Assembly (NCBI GenBank): GCA_934394515.1
Contig: CAKRRU010000009.1
Span: 1 to 38,933 of the forward strand
DNA length: 38,933 nt
Direction of reading: 5' to 3'
From: an uncultured Acetatifactor sp.
GTDB taxonomy: Bacteria > Bacillota > Clostridia > Lachnospirales > Lachnospiraceae
In this document: positions 7,558 to 14,181 of the stretch, piece by piece
Layout: the number at the start of each line of letters is the position of its first letter
How positions within the stretch are numbered: the first letter of the stretch is position 1
Notes under the pieces: generated by a model
The model's input: the letters and a program-made list of their open reading frames with translations, nothing else
Told to the model about the DNA's origin: nothing
Databases searched by the model: none
Program-made: the position numbers and the translations under genes

Positions 7558-8355
7558 ATGAGTATAACAGGAATTCTGATTGCTGCGGCTTGTGTCGGAA
7601 TCGTCGGCATCTTTGTGGGACTGTTCCTTGGCGCGGCCGGTATTAAATTTAAAGTAGAAGTAGATGAAAAGGAAGAGGCGGTACTGGCTGCCCTTCCCGG
7701 AAATAACTGTGGCGGCTGCGGCTTTGCCGGATGCTCCGGACTGGCAGCTGCCATTGCCAAAGGGGAAGCTGCGGTAAATACCTGTCCCGTAGGCGGAGAG
7801 GAAGTCGGCAAAAAGATCGCGGCGATCATGGGAGTGGAAGCGGAGGCTTCCGAACGCAAGGTGGCATATGTGCATTGCCAGGGAGACTGTGAGCGCACCA
7901 CTACAGACTATGATTACTATGGTATCAAAGATTGTCGTATGATGAGTTTTGTCCCCGGAGGCGGCCCGAAGTCCTGCAACAGCGGCTGCCTGGGATTCGG
8001 AACCTGCGCACAGGTCTGCCCTTTTGATGCCATACATGTAGAGAACGGTGTGGCTGTGGTAGACAAGGAGAAATGCAAGGCCTGCGGTAAGTGCGTAGAG
8101 GTATGTCCCAAGCATCTGATCAGTTTAAGACCTTATTCCAACACGGTACAGGTAGCATGCAGTTCTACGGATAAAGGACCGGTTACCATGAAAGCCTGCA
8201 AGACAGGTTGCGTAGGCTGTGGCATCTGTGTGAAGAACTGTCAGCATGATGCGGTGAAGGTAGAGAATTTCCATGCGATCATTGATCCGGAGAAATGTGT
8301 GGGCTGCGGTGCCTGCATGGAGAAATGCCCGAAGAAATGTATCGTAAAAGCGTAG
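7558..8355 (+). CDS. rnfB: Rnf electron transport complex subunit B (ferredoxin-accepting polyferredoxin)
   Basis: This 265-residue subunit has an N-terminal membrane anchor (about 5-27) and a 4Fe-4S domain with NNCGGCGFAGC (about 50-60) plus a downstream Cys. A cysteine-rich central part and three ferredoxin-type clusters follow, including CKACGKCVEVCP (about 172-183), CVGCGICVKNC (about 220-230) and CVGCGACMEKCP (about 250-261). RnfB is the entry point for electrons from reduced ferredoxin. It is the last rnf gene. The next gene (GH25 fold) starts 25 bases on with its own strong ribosome binding site and no terminator between, so read-through is likely. Confidence 0.96.
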   Translation: MSITGILIAAACVGIVGIFVGLFLGAAGIKFKVEVDEKEEAVLAALPGNNCGGCGFAGCSGLAAAIAKGEAAVNTCPVGGEEVGKKIAAIMGVEAEASERKVAYVHCQGDCERTTTDYDYYGIKDCRMMSFVPGGGPKSCNSGCLGFGTCAQVCPFDAIHVENGVAVVDKEKCKACGKCVEVCPKHLISLRPYSNTVQVACSSTDKGPVTMKACKTGCVGCGICVKNCQHDAVKVENFHAIIDPEKCVGCGACMEKCPKKCIVKA

Positions 8356-8380
8356 AGAAGGTTACAAGAGGAGAAAAGAT

Positions 8381-9502
8381 ATGCGTCTTCCGGACGATTA
8401 TGAGAATCGCGGGGGTGGGATGACACCTACCGTGATCAGTGCCATTGTTGCCGTTACGATCTTCGTGGTGGTGATACTTACGGTAGTACTGGTCATGAAC
8501 AGACAGCCCGCCTCCCACCAACAGAATAACGGTTCTGCACAGGCGGATAACGTACAACAGACTGGAAATGATCAGACAGCAAAATATCCTGACACTCAGG
8601 ACCTGATCACCGGGAGCACGCTGAGTCCCTCAGACCTGGATTTCTGGGATCTGTATCCGGAGCAGACGGCAACACCTCTTCCTTCGGAGAAACCTGCTAA
8701 GACAGATGAGAAAAAGGAAACGGAAGAATCGGATCCTTCCACCGACGGCAAACATACGCTGGTGACGGGGCGCGACGGAAAGGAAGACTGGGTGCTGATC
8801 AGCCCGTACCTTCCGAAACATGAATATGATTTTACCCAGCTGGTATGTCAGTCTGATCTGATGAAATATTATCAGGAGGGGAAGCTGACATCGTATGTCG
8901 GTGTGGACATTTCCAAATATCAGGATTATGTTGATTTTTTGAAATTAAAGAAGGCCGGTGTCGATTTCGTGATGCTGAGAGTCGGAGCCAGAGGTTACGG
9001 CAGCGGACAGATCGTATTGGACGATTATTTTGCGGATAACATCAAGAGAGCTGCGGATGCCGGACTGCAGATCGGCGTGTACTTCAGCTCCCAGGCGATC
9101 ACGGAAGAGGAAGCTGTGGAAGAGGCAAATGTTGTTCTGGACAATATCAAGGATTACAAGGTCACCTATCCGGTAGCATTTGATATGAGTTTTGTGGACA
9201 ATGATACGGCGAGAATCGAGACCGTAAGCAGGGCGGACAAGACGAAGATCACCAAAGCATTTCTGGATACTATCGCAACAGCCGGATATAAGCCCCTGCT
9301 TTACGGGAATAAGGAATGGCTGATCAAGGAGATCGACCTGTCGAAATTATCGGCATATGATGTGTGGCTTTCCCAGATGGAAGATGTACCGGATTACCCG
9401 TATCGTTTTACCATGTGGCAATATGCCAATGATGTTACCGTTGACGGTATCGCGGGTTATGCCAATATGAATATCAGCTTTATTGATTATTCGGAGAAAT
9501 AG
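8381..9502 (+). CDS. Membrane-anchored GH25-fold protein, probably catalytically impaired
   Basis: This 373-residue protein has a short cytoplasmic N terminus, one membrane helix (about 17-40) and a low-complexity Gln/Asn/Ser/Thr/Pro/Glu linker to about residue 150. A glycoside hydrolase family 25 (lysozyme-like) domain spans about 170-373. GH25 signatures are clear: VGVDISKYQ (Asp176), the strand VAFDMS (Asp268) and the terminal WQYAN...GYANMN strand. In active GH25 enzymes the D-x-E motif carries the catalytic Glu; here that position is Ser270. The late Asp of the VD-x-N motif is Asn362. Two of the four usual acidic residues are therefore replaced, which suggests a peptidoglycan-binding or scaffold role, though family alignment is needed. 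It follows rnfB by 25 bases and overlaps the convergent gene by 23 bases. The ATG has an AGAGGAG site. Confidence 0.85.
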   Translation: MRLPDDYENRGGGMTPTVISAIVAVTIFVVVILTVVLVMNRQPASHQQNNGSAQADNVQQTGNDQTAKYPDTQDLITGSTLSPSDLDFWDLYPEQTATPLPSEKPAKTDEKKETEESDPSTDGKHTLVTGRDGKEDWVLISPYLPKHEYDFTQLVCQSDLMKYYQEGKLTSYVGVDISKYQDYVDFLKLKKAGVDFVMLRVGARGYGSGQIVLDDYFADNIKRAADAGLQIGVYFSSQAITEEEAVEEANVVLDNIKDYKVTYPVAFDMSFVDNDTARIETVSRADKTKITKAFLDTIATAGYKPLLYGNKEWLIKEIDLSKLSAYDVWLSQMEDVPDYPYRFTMWQYANDVTVDGIAGYANMNISFIDYSEK

Positions 9503-10316
9503 ACCGGTAATTCAGGATACCCGGTGCAATGTTAAGAGAAGAATAGATCTCTGCATAGCGGCGGGGAGTGATCCCGTCTACGTAGTTGGGTGAAAAATTG
9601 TTGGTAACACCCTTACTGCGGAGAATGTCGATTGCTTTGTTGTAGGCAATGGCGGCTTCGATATCGGTAGCATAACGCCCTACAATATAATTACCACGGA
9701 TATGAATGCGGACAGTATAAACGTACTGTCCGTTTTTTGTTTCTGTTTTCCGGACACCGTGATAGATGTTGTGGATCAGCAGATTCTCTCTGCGGAAGTC
9801 CGTAGGATCTCCGTTGACAAAGCAATAGTCTACTCCGGGGACTGCGTAGCTTTTGATTCCATAGCGGGTGGTCAGAGTCTGCTGCATCCCGTAGTCCGCC
9901 ACGAAATAGTGATTTCCGCGGCGCATGATTTTATGGGAAGAATAATAGAACAGATCTTCCATGTCAAATTTTAATACATGATGCGGAGACAGGTAGTAAT
10001 AAAAGAGCTGCTGTCCAAGATAGATCGGATTGCCAAAGTAAAGTCCGTTATCCCGCAGGTTGATCAGACTGACCCACTTTTCGAAAGATAAGGGAGAGGT
10101 CCTCTCAAAAGACTGCAGCGTCAGGGAAGGATCGGACAGCAGGAGAAGTCCCTGCTCGTAGGCATGGTGTGCCTCCCGGGCATCCGCGTAGCTGCCGAGG
10201 CTGATATGCTTGCCGTTTTTTGTCAGGGAAGCGCGGTAATAGACGGTCCCGTCCTTTTTCTCGGCGCGGAAGACTCCTTTATATAATTGTTCTTTTTCTG
10301 TGTTCTGCTTACTCAT
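9480..10316 (-). CDS. AP2-domain protein with degenerate HNH core
   Basis: This 278-residue protein shows two AP2-like DNA-binding segments. The first is about 12-55 (YKGVFR, then a YRASLTKNGKHISLGSY strand set and an AHHAYEQ helix). The second is about 205-245 (YTVRIHIRGNYIVGRY, EAAIAYNKAID). Between them lies a region with the NGDPTDFRRENL signature (about 177-188) typical of HNH homing endonucleases of the AP2/HNH class. The histidine expected just before NGD is absent (FVNGD). I infer a formerly mobile nuclease turned DNA-binding protein; the target is unknown. No clear Shine-Dalgarno precedes ATG 10316, so the start is less certain than for its neighbours. It is transcribed divergently from the SleB-like gene and overlaps the GH25-fold gene tail to tail by 23 bases. 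Confidence 0.75.
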   Translation of the reverse strand: MSKQNTEKEQLYKGVFRAEKKDGTVYYRASLTKNGKHISLGSYADAREAHHAYEQGLLLLSDPSLTLQSFERTSPLSFEKWVSLINLRDNGLYFGNPIYLGQQLFYYYLSPHHVLKFDMEDLFYYSSHKIMRRGNHYFVADYGMQQTLTTRYGIKSYAVPGVDYCFVNGDPTDFRRENLLIHNIYHGVRKTETKNGQYVYTVRIHIRGNYIVGRYATDIEAAIAYNKAIDILRSKGVTNNFSPNYVDGITPRRYAEIYSSLNIAPGILNYRSISPNNQ

Positions 10317-10421
10317 ATTTCTATACTAACATTTTTCTCAGGGGAACAACAGATATATTTTTCGGACGAGCTGCATAAAATGAAGTTAGAGTCAAAATGA
10401 GAGAGCAGGAAAGGGTCAATT

Positions 10422-11063
10422 ATGTATAAACGGGCGTTAAGCGGATTACTTATGATGAACCTGTTGTTTCTGGCAGGATTGTTAAGCATCTGCAGAATCG
10501 AAGAGATCCGTCGGGAACTGCAACAGACGGTGGCAGAGGTATATCCGGAGGAAAGCCTGCTGGCAGACAAGGAAAGTATTATGATGGGAATCGCCTCAAG
10601 GACGTCTTCCGGTCAGCGGGTGGTGGATTGCAGTGAACTGCAGAGGGAAAGCAAATACCGTCTGGAGCAGGAAGAACTGGAGGCACTGCTGCGGATCGTG
10701 GAAGCAGAAGCGGGATGTGAGGATGAAGAAGGAAAATTATTGGTGGCCAATGTGGTATTGAACCGGCTGAATTCCGACAAATTTCCGGACAGCATTACGG
10801 AAATCGTGTTTCAACGGGAAAACGGAGTGACACAGTTCTCCCCTGTTGCAAACGGCAGCTATTATAAAGTAACAATCAGTGAAGAGACTGTGGATGCGGT
10901 CGGACGAGCTTTGGCGGGAGAGGACATTTCCAGGGGAGCATTGTATTTTGCTGCGAGAAAGTATGCGGACAGTGATAGTATGCGCTGGTTTGATGAGAAG
11001 ACGACACTGTTGTTCCGGCATGGCGGACATGAATTTTTCACGGATGAAAAAGCACTTCAATGA
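10422..11063 (+). CDS. SleB-like cell wall hydrolase
   Basis: This 213-residue protein has an N-terminal signal-anchor (about 5-24), a short spacer, and a Hydrolase_2 (SleB/CwlJ) domain from about residue 85. The helix LRIVEAEAGCEDEEG (about 90-104) corresponds to the GEARGE segment of SleB, making Glu96 the expected catalytic residue. The VANVVLNRL helix, FSPVANG segment and ALYF strand that follow are also typical. Family members are lytic transglycosylases that cleave cortex or other peptidoglycan, often during germination or sporulation. The ATG has a GGAAAGGG site. It stands upstream of thrC but thrC has its own promoter. Whether it acts on spore cortex or vegetative wall cannot be told from sequence. 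Confidence 0.85.
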   Translation: MYKRALSGLLMMNLLFLAGLLSICRIEEIRRELQQTVAEVYPEESLLADKESIMMGIASRTSSGQRVVDCSELQRESKYRLEQEELEALLRIVEAEAGCEDEEGKLLVANVVLNRLNSDKFPDSITEIVFQRENGVTQFSPVANGSYYKVTISEETVDAVGRALAGEDISRGALYFAARKYADSDSMRWFDEKTTLLFRHGGHEFFTDEKALQ

Positions 11064-11069
11064 TTCACC

Positions 11070-11098
11070 TTGCAACAGTGTTTAAAGTATGCTATACT
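11070..11098 (+). promoter_or_regulatory. Promoter of thrC
   Basis: TTGCAA (11070-11075), a 17-bp spacer and TATACT (11093-11098), with TG one base upstream (extended -10), form a strong vegetative-type promoter right after the SleB-like stop codon. The leader (about 67 nt) can fold as GAATAT (11105-11110)/ATATTC (11140-11145) enclosing CCGGA/TCCGG (11122-11136), without a U-tract. Confidence 0.8.
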
Positions 11099-11171
11099 TT
11101 TCGAGAATATAGGCAGAGTGACCGGAAGATATCCGGAGAATATTCATGTACATAGATACGGAGGAGAGGAA

Positions 11172-12659
11172 ATGGAAGTAATTTATCGCAGCACACGCAG
11201 TAACAGTGAACCGGTAACCGCATCCCGGGCAATACTGAAGGGATTATCTGATGACGGAGGACTGTTTGTACCTGATCATATCCCTGCTTTGGACAAGAGT
11301 CTTACTGAGCTGGTCGGAATGAACTATCAGCAGGTGGCTTATGAGGTTATGAAGTTATTCCTGACTGACTTTACCGAGGAAGAACTGAAGACCTGTATCA
11401 ATAATGCTTATGATTCCAAGTTTGATACGGAAAAGATCGCTCCCCTGGTGAAGGCAGATGATGCATATTATCTGGAATTGTTCCATGGTTCCACCATTGC
11501 ATTCAAGGATATGGCACTTTCTATTTTACCTCACCTGATGATCACTTCCGCGCGTAAGAACAATATTAAAAATGAGATCGTGATTCTTACCGCCACCTCC
11601 GGAGATACCGGTAAGGCTGCCCTGGCAGGCTTTGCTGATGTCAAGGGAACCCGTATCATCGTATTTTATCCGAAGAACGGTGTCAGCCCGATCCAGGAGA
11701 AGCAGATGGTGACCCAGAAAGGTGCCAATACTTTTGTTGTAGGTATCCATGGTAATTTTGATGATGCCCAGACCGGTGTGAAGAAGATTTTCTCCGATAA
11801 GGAACTGGCAAAAGAGATGGATGCGAAGGGCTTTCAGTTCTCCTCTGCCAACTCCATTAATATCGGACGTCTGGTACCGCAGATCTGCTATTATGTTTAT
11901 GCGTATGCACAGTTATGTAAGGATGGAAAGATCGCTGCGGGCGAGAAAATCAATGTCGTAGTGCCTACCGGTAACTTTGGTAATATTCTGGCAGCTTTTT
12001 ATGCTAAGAATATGGGATTGCCGATCGATAAACTGATCTGTGCATCCAATGACAATAAGGTGCTGTATGACTTCTTCCGTACCGGAACCTATGACAGAAA
12101 CAGAGAGTTCGTGCTGACGACTTCTCCCTCTATGGATATCCTGATCTCCAGCAATCTGGAGCGACTGATCTATCGTATCGCAGGCAATGATGCGGATAAG
12201 AACCGTGAACTCATGAATGCCCTGAGCGGAAACGGAAAATATGAGATCACAGACGAGATGAAAGCGCAGCTGGCTGATTTCTACGGCAATTATGCAAGCG
12301 AGGCTGAGACCGCTGCGGAGATCCGCCGTCTGTATGAAAAGTGCGGCTATGTGATTGATACGCACACTGCAGTGGCTTCCGCAGTATACGGAAAGTATGT
12401 GGCAGAGACGAAAGATCATAAGACAACAGTGATTGCGTCAACAGCAAGTCCCTTCAAGTTTACCAGAAGCGTTATGGATGCTATTGATACCAAATATGAT
12501 GCCATGGGTGATTTTGAACTGGTGGATGAATTGTCCAGGATTGCAAAGGTAAAGGTACCGAATGCTATCGAAGAGATCCGTACTGCCCCTGTTCTTCACA
12601 ACACCCAGTGTGATGTGGATAAAATGAAGGATACTGTAAAAGGATTTCTGGGCATTTAA
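11172..12659 (+). CDS. thrC: Threonine synthase
   Basis: This 495-residue PLP-dependent enzyme converts O-phosphohomoserine to L-threonine, the last step of threonine synthesis. The N terminus (YRSTR) and the PLP-lysine motif HGSTIAFKDMA, with Lys112 as Schiff-base lysine, are typical. So are the TATSGDTGKAAL phosphate-binding region (about 140-151) and the PTGNFGN glycine-rich loop. Its length matches the long, bacterial/fungal type of threonine synthase. ATG 11172 is preceded by GGAGGAGAGG and is clearly the start. An in-frame upstream TTG at 11070 lies in the -35 box of the promoter and is not used. The gene has its own promoter and a bidirectional terminator at 12662-12698, so it is probably monocistronic. 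Confidence 0.96.
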   Translation: MEVIYRSTRSNSEPVTASRAILKGLSDDGGLFVPDHIPALDKSLTELVGMNYQQVAYEVMKLFLTDFTEEELKTCINNAYDSKFDTEKIAPLVKADDAYYLELFHGSTIAFKDMALSILPHLMITSARKNNIKNEIVILTATSGDTGKAALAGFADVKGTRIIVFYPKNGVSPIQEKQMVTQKGANTFVVGIHGNFDDAQTGVKKIFSDKELAKEMDAKGFQFSSANSINIGRLVPQICYYVYAYAQLCKDGKIAAGEKINVVVPTGNFGNILAAFYAKNMGLPIDKLICASNDNKVLYDFFRTGTYDRNREFVLTTSPSMDILISSNLERLIYRIAGNDADKNRELMNALSGNGKYEITDEMKAQLADFYGNYASEAETAAEIRRLYEKCGYVIDTHTAVASAVYGKYVAETKDHKTTVIASTASPFKFTRSVMDAIDTKYDAMGDFELVDELSRIAKVKVPNAIEEIRTAPVLHNTQCDVDKMKDTVKGFLGI

Positions 12660-12661
12660 AT

Positions 12662-12698
12662 AAAAGGAGAATCCAACAATTTGAGGGATTCTCCTTTT
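12662..12698. terminator. Bidirectional terminator between thrC and cotJC
   Basis: A perfect 13-bp stem, AAAAGGAGAATCC (12662-12674) with GGATTCTCCTTTT (12686-12698), encloses an 11-nt loop. It gives a T-tract in both directions, and so ends thrC on the plus strand and cotJABC on the minus strand. Confidence 0.88.
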
Positions 12699-12706
12699 TC
12701 TTCGGG

Positions 12707-13321
12707 TTAATTATCGCAGGAATCACACCGGTCAAATCCGGGATTAAAGGCATAGAAGTTTTTGGCATTCAGGTGATCCTGTGTCATCCGGAGTGCTTCT
12801 CCGAAACGCTGGTAGTGAACGATCTCACGGGCACGCAGGAACTTGATCGGCTCACAGACATCCGGATCTTTGATCAGACGAAGGATGTTATCGTAAGTGG
12901 AACGGGCTTTCTGCTCCGCAGCCATGTCTTCGTGCAGATCGGTGATGATATCGCCCTTTACCTGGAACTCACAGGCATTGAAAGGAACACCGCCTGCTGC
13001 CTGCGGCCAGACACCGATGGTATGGTCGACATAATAATTGGCGAAGCCGCTTTTCTCGATTTCTTCCATGGAGAGGTTACGGGTCAGCTGGTGAACAATG
13101 GTGGCGACCATCTCCAAGTGCCCGAGTTCTTCTGTGCCAATATCAGTCAACAAACCGGCGACCTCCTTAAAGGGCATGGAATATCTCTGCGATAAATATC
13201 GCATACTCGCACCCATTTCCCCGTCCGGTCCGCCATACTGGGAGATGATCACCTGCGCCAGCTTTGCGTTCGGTTCTTTGATGTTTACCGGGAACTGTAA
13301 TCTTTTCTCATAACTCCACAT
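12707..13321 (-). CDS. cotJC: Spore coat protein CotJC (manganese catalase family)
   Basis: This 204-residue protein of the ferritin-like manganese catalase family is typical of CotJC. The helix MRYLSQRYSMP, the metal-binding segment DIGTEELGHLEM (about 60-71) and a second Glu/His-containing region, HEDMAAEQKARSTYD (about 130-144), with REIVHYQRF further on, provide the expected di-metal ligands. CotJC is a spore-coat-associated protein and may degrade peroxide; the enzymatic activity is inferred from the family. Its ATG overlaps the cotJB stop codon by one base (ATGA), so the two are translationally coupled. It ends just before the thrC/cotJC terminator, and a short Cys-containing C terminus (CDSCDN) is present. 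Confidence 0.93.
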   Translation of the reverse strand: MWSYEKRLQFPVNIKEPNAKLAQVIISQYGGPDGEMGASMRYLSQRYSMPFKEVAGLLTDIGTEELGHLEMVATIVHQLTRNLSMEEIEKSGFANYYVDHTIGVWPQAAGGVPFNACEFQVKGDIITDLHEDMAAEQKARSTYDNILRLIKDPDVCEPIKFLRAREIVHYQRFGEALRMTQDHLNAKNFYAFNPGFDRCDSCDN

Positions 13322-13575
13322 CAGTCACATCCTCCTTCCCAGGGAAGCGGTGCGTCTCCCCAGCGCCATTTGCAGCTGCTTTCTGCCAGATCTTTTCGTA
13401 AGGGATAATATTCTTTGGAAAATTCCCGTTCCATTTGTGTTTTGATCCGCGCATAATGATTAAAATATTCCATAGCATTGCGGTCGGAAGGATGGGTATC
13501 CAGATACAGCATCAGGTCGACCAGGACAAAATCCACAATACCGATGTCGTACAACATTTTTGCTTCACTGCTCAT
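13321..13575 (-). CDS. cotJB: Spore coat protein CotJB
   Basis: This small (84 aa) acidic protein has the CotJB features: an N-terminal VLVDLMLYLDTHPSDRNAM helix pair and a C-terminal Trp-rich tail (CKWRWGDAPLPWEGGC). Two in-frame ATGs exist. The first (13584) abuts the GGAAGGAG site with no spacer, whereas ATG 13575 sits 9 bases from it and overlaps the cotJA stop as ATGA. I therefore choose 13575. It lies between cotJA and cotJC in the standard cotJABC order, each pair overlapping. Confidence 0.9.
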   Translation of the reverse strand: MSSEAKMLYDIGIVDFVLVDLMLYLDTHPSDRNAMEYFNHYARIKTQMEREFSKEYYPLRKDLAESSCKWRWGDAPLPWEGGCD

Positions 13576-13742
13576 TTCACACATCTCCTTCCTGTAAACG
13601 GTTTGTCAAGCTCCGGGAAAATCGTACCGGCACGGTATCCTTTTTCCAGATTTTCGAACATTTTCGTGAAATGCTGCCAGGGGACATAAGCCATGGCGAG
13701 CGGATATTTCTCAAAATGATCTTCAAAAGAGTAGTCTTTCAT
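13572..13742 (-). CDS. cotJA: Spore coat-associated protein CotJA (56 aa)
   Basis: Translation of the minus strand from ATG 13742 gives a 56-residue protein (MKDYSFEDHFEKYP...) ending at TGA 13572-13574. The conserved CotJA core is present: LAMAYVPWQHF (about 15-25), then a segment with NLEKGYRAGTIFPELDKPF (about 31-49). It carries an AAAGGAT site upstream and overlaps cotJB by the ATGA junction. Position, size and the AYVPWQ...GTIFPELDKPF signature make this the first gene of cotJABC. CotJA is needed for assembly of CotJC into the coat in Bacillus (family knowledge). Confidence 0.9.
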   Translation of the reverse strand: MKDYSFEDHFEKYPLAMAYVPWQHFTKMFENLEKGYRAGTIFPELDKPFTGRRCVK

Positions 13743-13773
13743 CGTGATCCTTTCCGGAAAATTCGTTTGTTAT

Positions 13774-13802
13774 TATGGTATGAACGGAAATGAAAAGAGT
13801 GC
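13774..13802 (-). promoter_or_regulatory. Possible sporulation (SigK/SigE-like) promoter of cotJABC
   Basis: On the minus strand CATACCATA (13774-13782) fits the mother-cell -10 consensus CATAnnnTA. An AC dinucleotide (in GCACT, 13798-13802) lies about 16 bases upstream, as in SigK-type -35 boxes. The -10 also resembles the SigE consensus with one mismatch. The position, about 32 bases before the cotJA ATG, is right. Confidence 0.4.
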
Positions 13803-13876
13803 AAAAGAACAGGAGATAATAAATAGATACAAAACAGATACAAATATGAGGTAGATTATAATTTGAATCATGATAT

Positions 13877-13936
13877 AATGAGCCTCAAGGAAAACCAAGC
13901 GGCTGCGAAGCAGACATTTGGTTTTCTGGGCTCATT
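13877..13936. repeat. Three-tier imperfect palindrome
   Basis: AATGAGCC (13877-13884) pairs with GGCTCATT (13929-13936). Inside, GAAAACCAA (13890-13898) pairs with TTGGTTTTC (13918-13926), and at the tip CTGC (13903-13906) pairs with GCAG (13910-13913) around a GAA loop. The outer arm includes the first TATAATGAGC repeat. There is no T-tract, so it is not a terminator. Confidence 0.75.
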
Positions 13937-13991
13937 AGCGAACGAATAATCCTGCGAAGCAGGATGTAGAGTGCGAAAGCACGAATTCGTG

Positions 13992-14029
13992 AGCTTATGA
14001 TATAATGAGCGTAGGCAATGAGCAGTGCG
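13992..14029. repeat. 38-bp direct repeat, copy A
   Basis: This segment, AGCTTATGATATAATGAGCG followed by TAGGCAATGAGCAGTGCG, matches 14144-14181 with only two mismatches. The sequence after this copy is interrupted by the 55-bp palindromic segment before GACGATAG resumes at 14085. Confidence 0.85.
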
Positions 14030-14087
14030 TCCCCACGTATTACACAATATGACTGCTTGCAGGCAATATTGTGTAATATGTGGGGAC
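14029..14087. repeat. 22-bp inverted repeat with loop GACTGCTTGCAGGCA
   Basis: The arms at 14029-14050 and 14066-14087 are complementary at 21 of 22 positions (GTCCCCAC...ACAATAT / ATATTGT...GTGGGGAC), separated by a 15-nt loop that is itself a near-palindrome (CTGCTTGCAG). Comparison with copy B of the 38-bp repeat indicates that 14030-14084 is an insertion between GCAGTGCG and GACGATAG. There is no T-tract. Confidence 0.88.
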
Positions 14088-14105
14088 GATAGGGCGAAGC
14101 CCGGA

Positions 14106-14136
14106 CATCCCGGGAACACAACGTGTTTCCGGGATG
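14106..14136. repeat. 14-bp stem-loop
   Basis: CATCCCGGGAACAC (14106-14119) pairs with GTGTTTCCGGGATG (14123-14136) through 13 Watson-Crick pairs and one G-U, with a three-base loop. It directly precedes an outer GCACTGC (14136-14142)/GCAGTGC (14174-14180) pairing that spans copy B of the 38-bp repeat. Confidence 0.8.
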
Positions 14137-14143
14137 CACTGCA

Positions 14144-14181
14144 AGCTTATGATACAATGAGCGCAGGCAATGAGCAGTGCG
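14144..14181. repeat. 38-bp direct repeat, copy B
   Basis: This segment matches 13992-14029 at 36 of 38 positions and is followed directly by GACGATAG, giving the uninterrupted form of the repeat. It ends 29 bases before the response regulator ATG, so it lies in that gene's leader or promoter region. Confidence 0.85.

Noticed and set aside
11070..11171. In-frame 34-codon N-terminal extension of threonine synthase from TTG 11070
   Set aside because: The codons overlap the -35 and -10 boxes of a strong promoter, and GGAGGAGAGG sits right before ATG 11172, which gives the normal family N terminus.
11146..11181. 11-codon upstream open frame in the thrC leader, overlapping the thrC start
   Set aside because: No Shine-Dalgarno precedes it and only one Thr codon is present, so it is not a convincing leader peptide or attenuator.
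13868..14157. Two overlapping minus-strand open frames of 83 and 90 codons in the palindromic region
   Set aside because: They run through hairpins and repeats, have Cys/His/Arg-rich composition without domain features and no ribosome binding site; they are by-products of the repeats.
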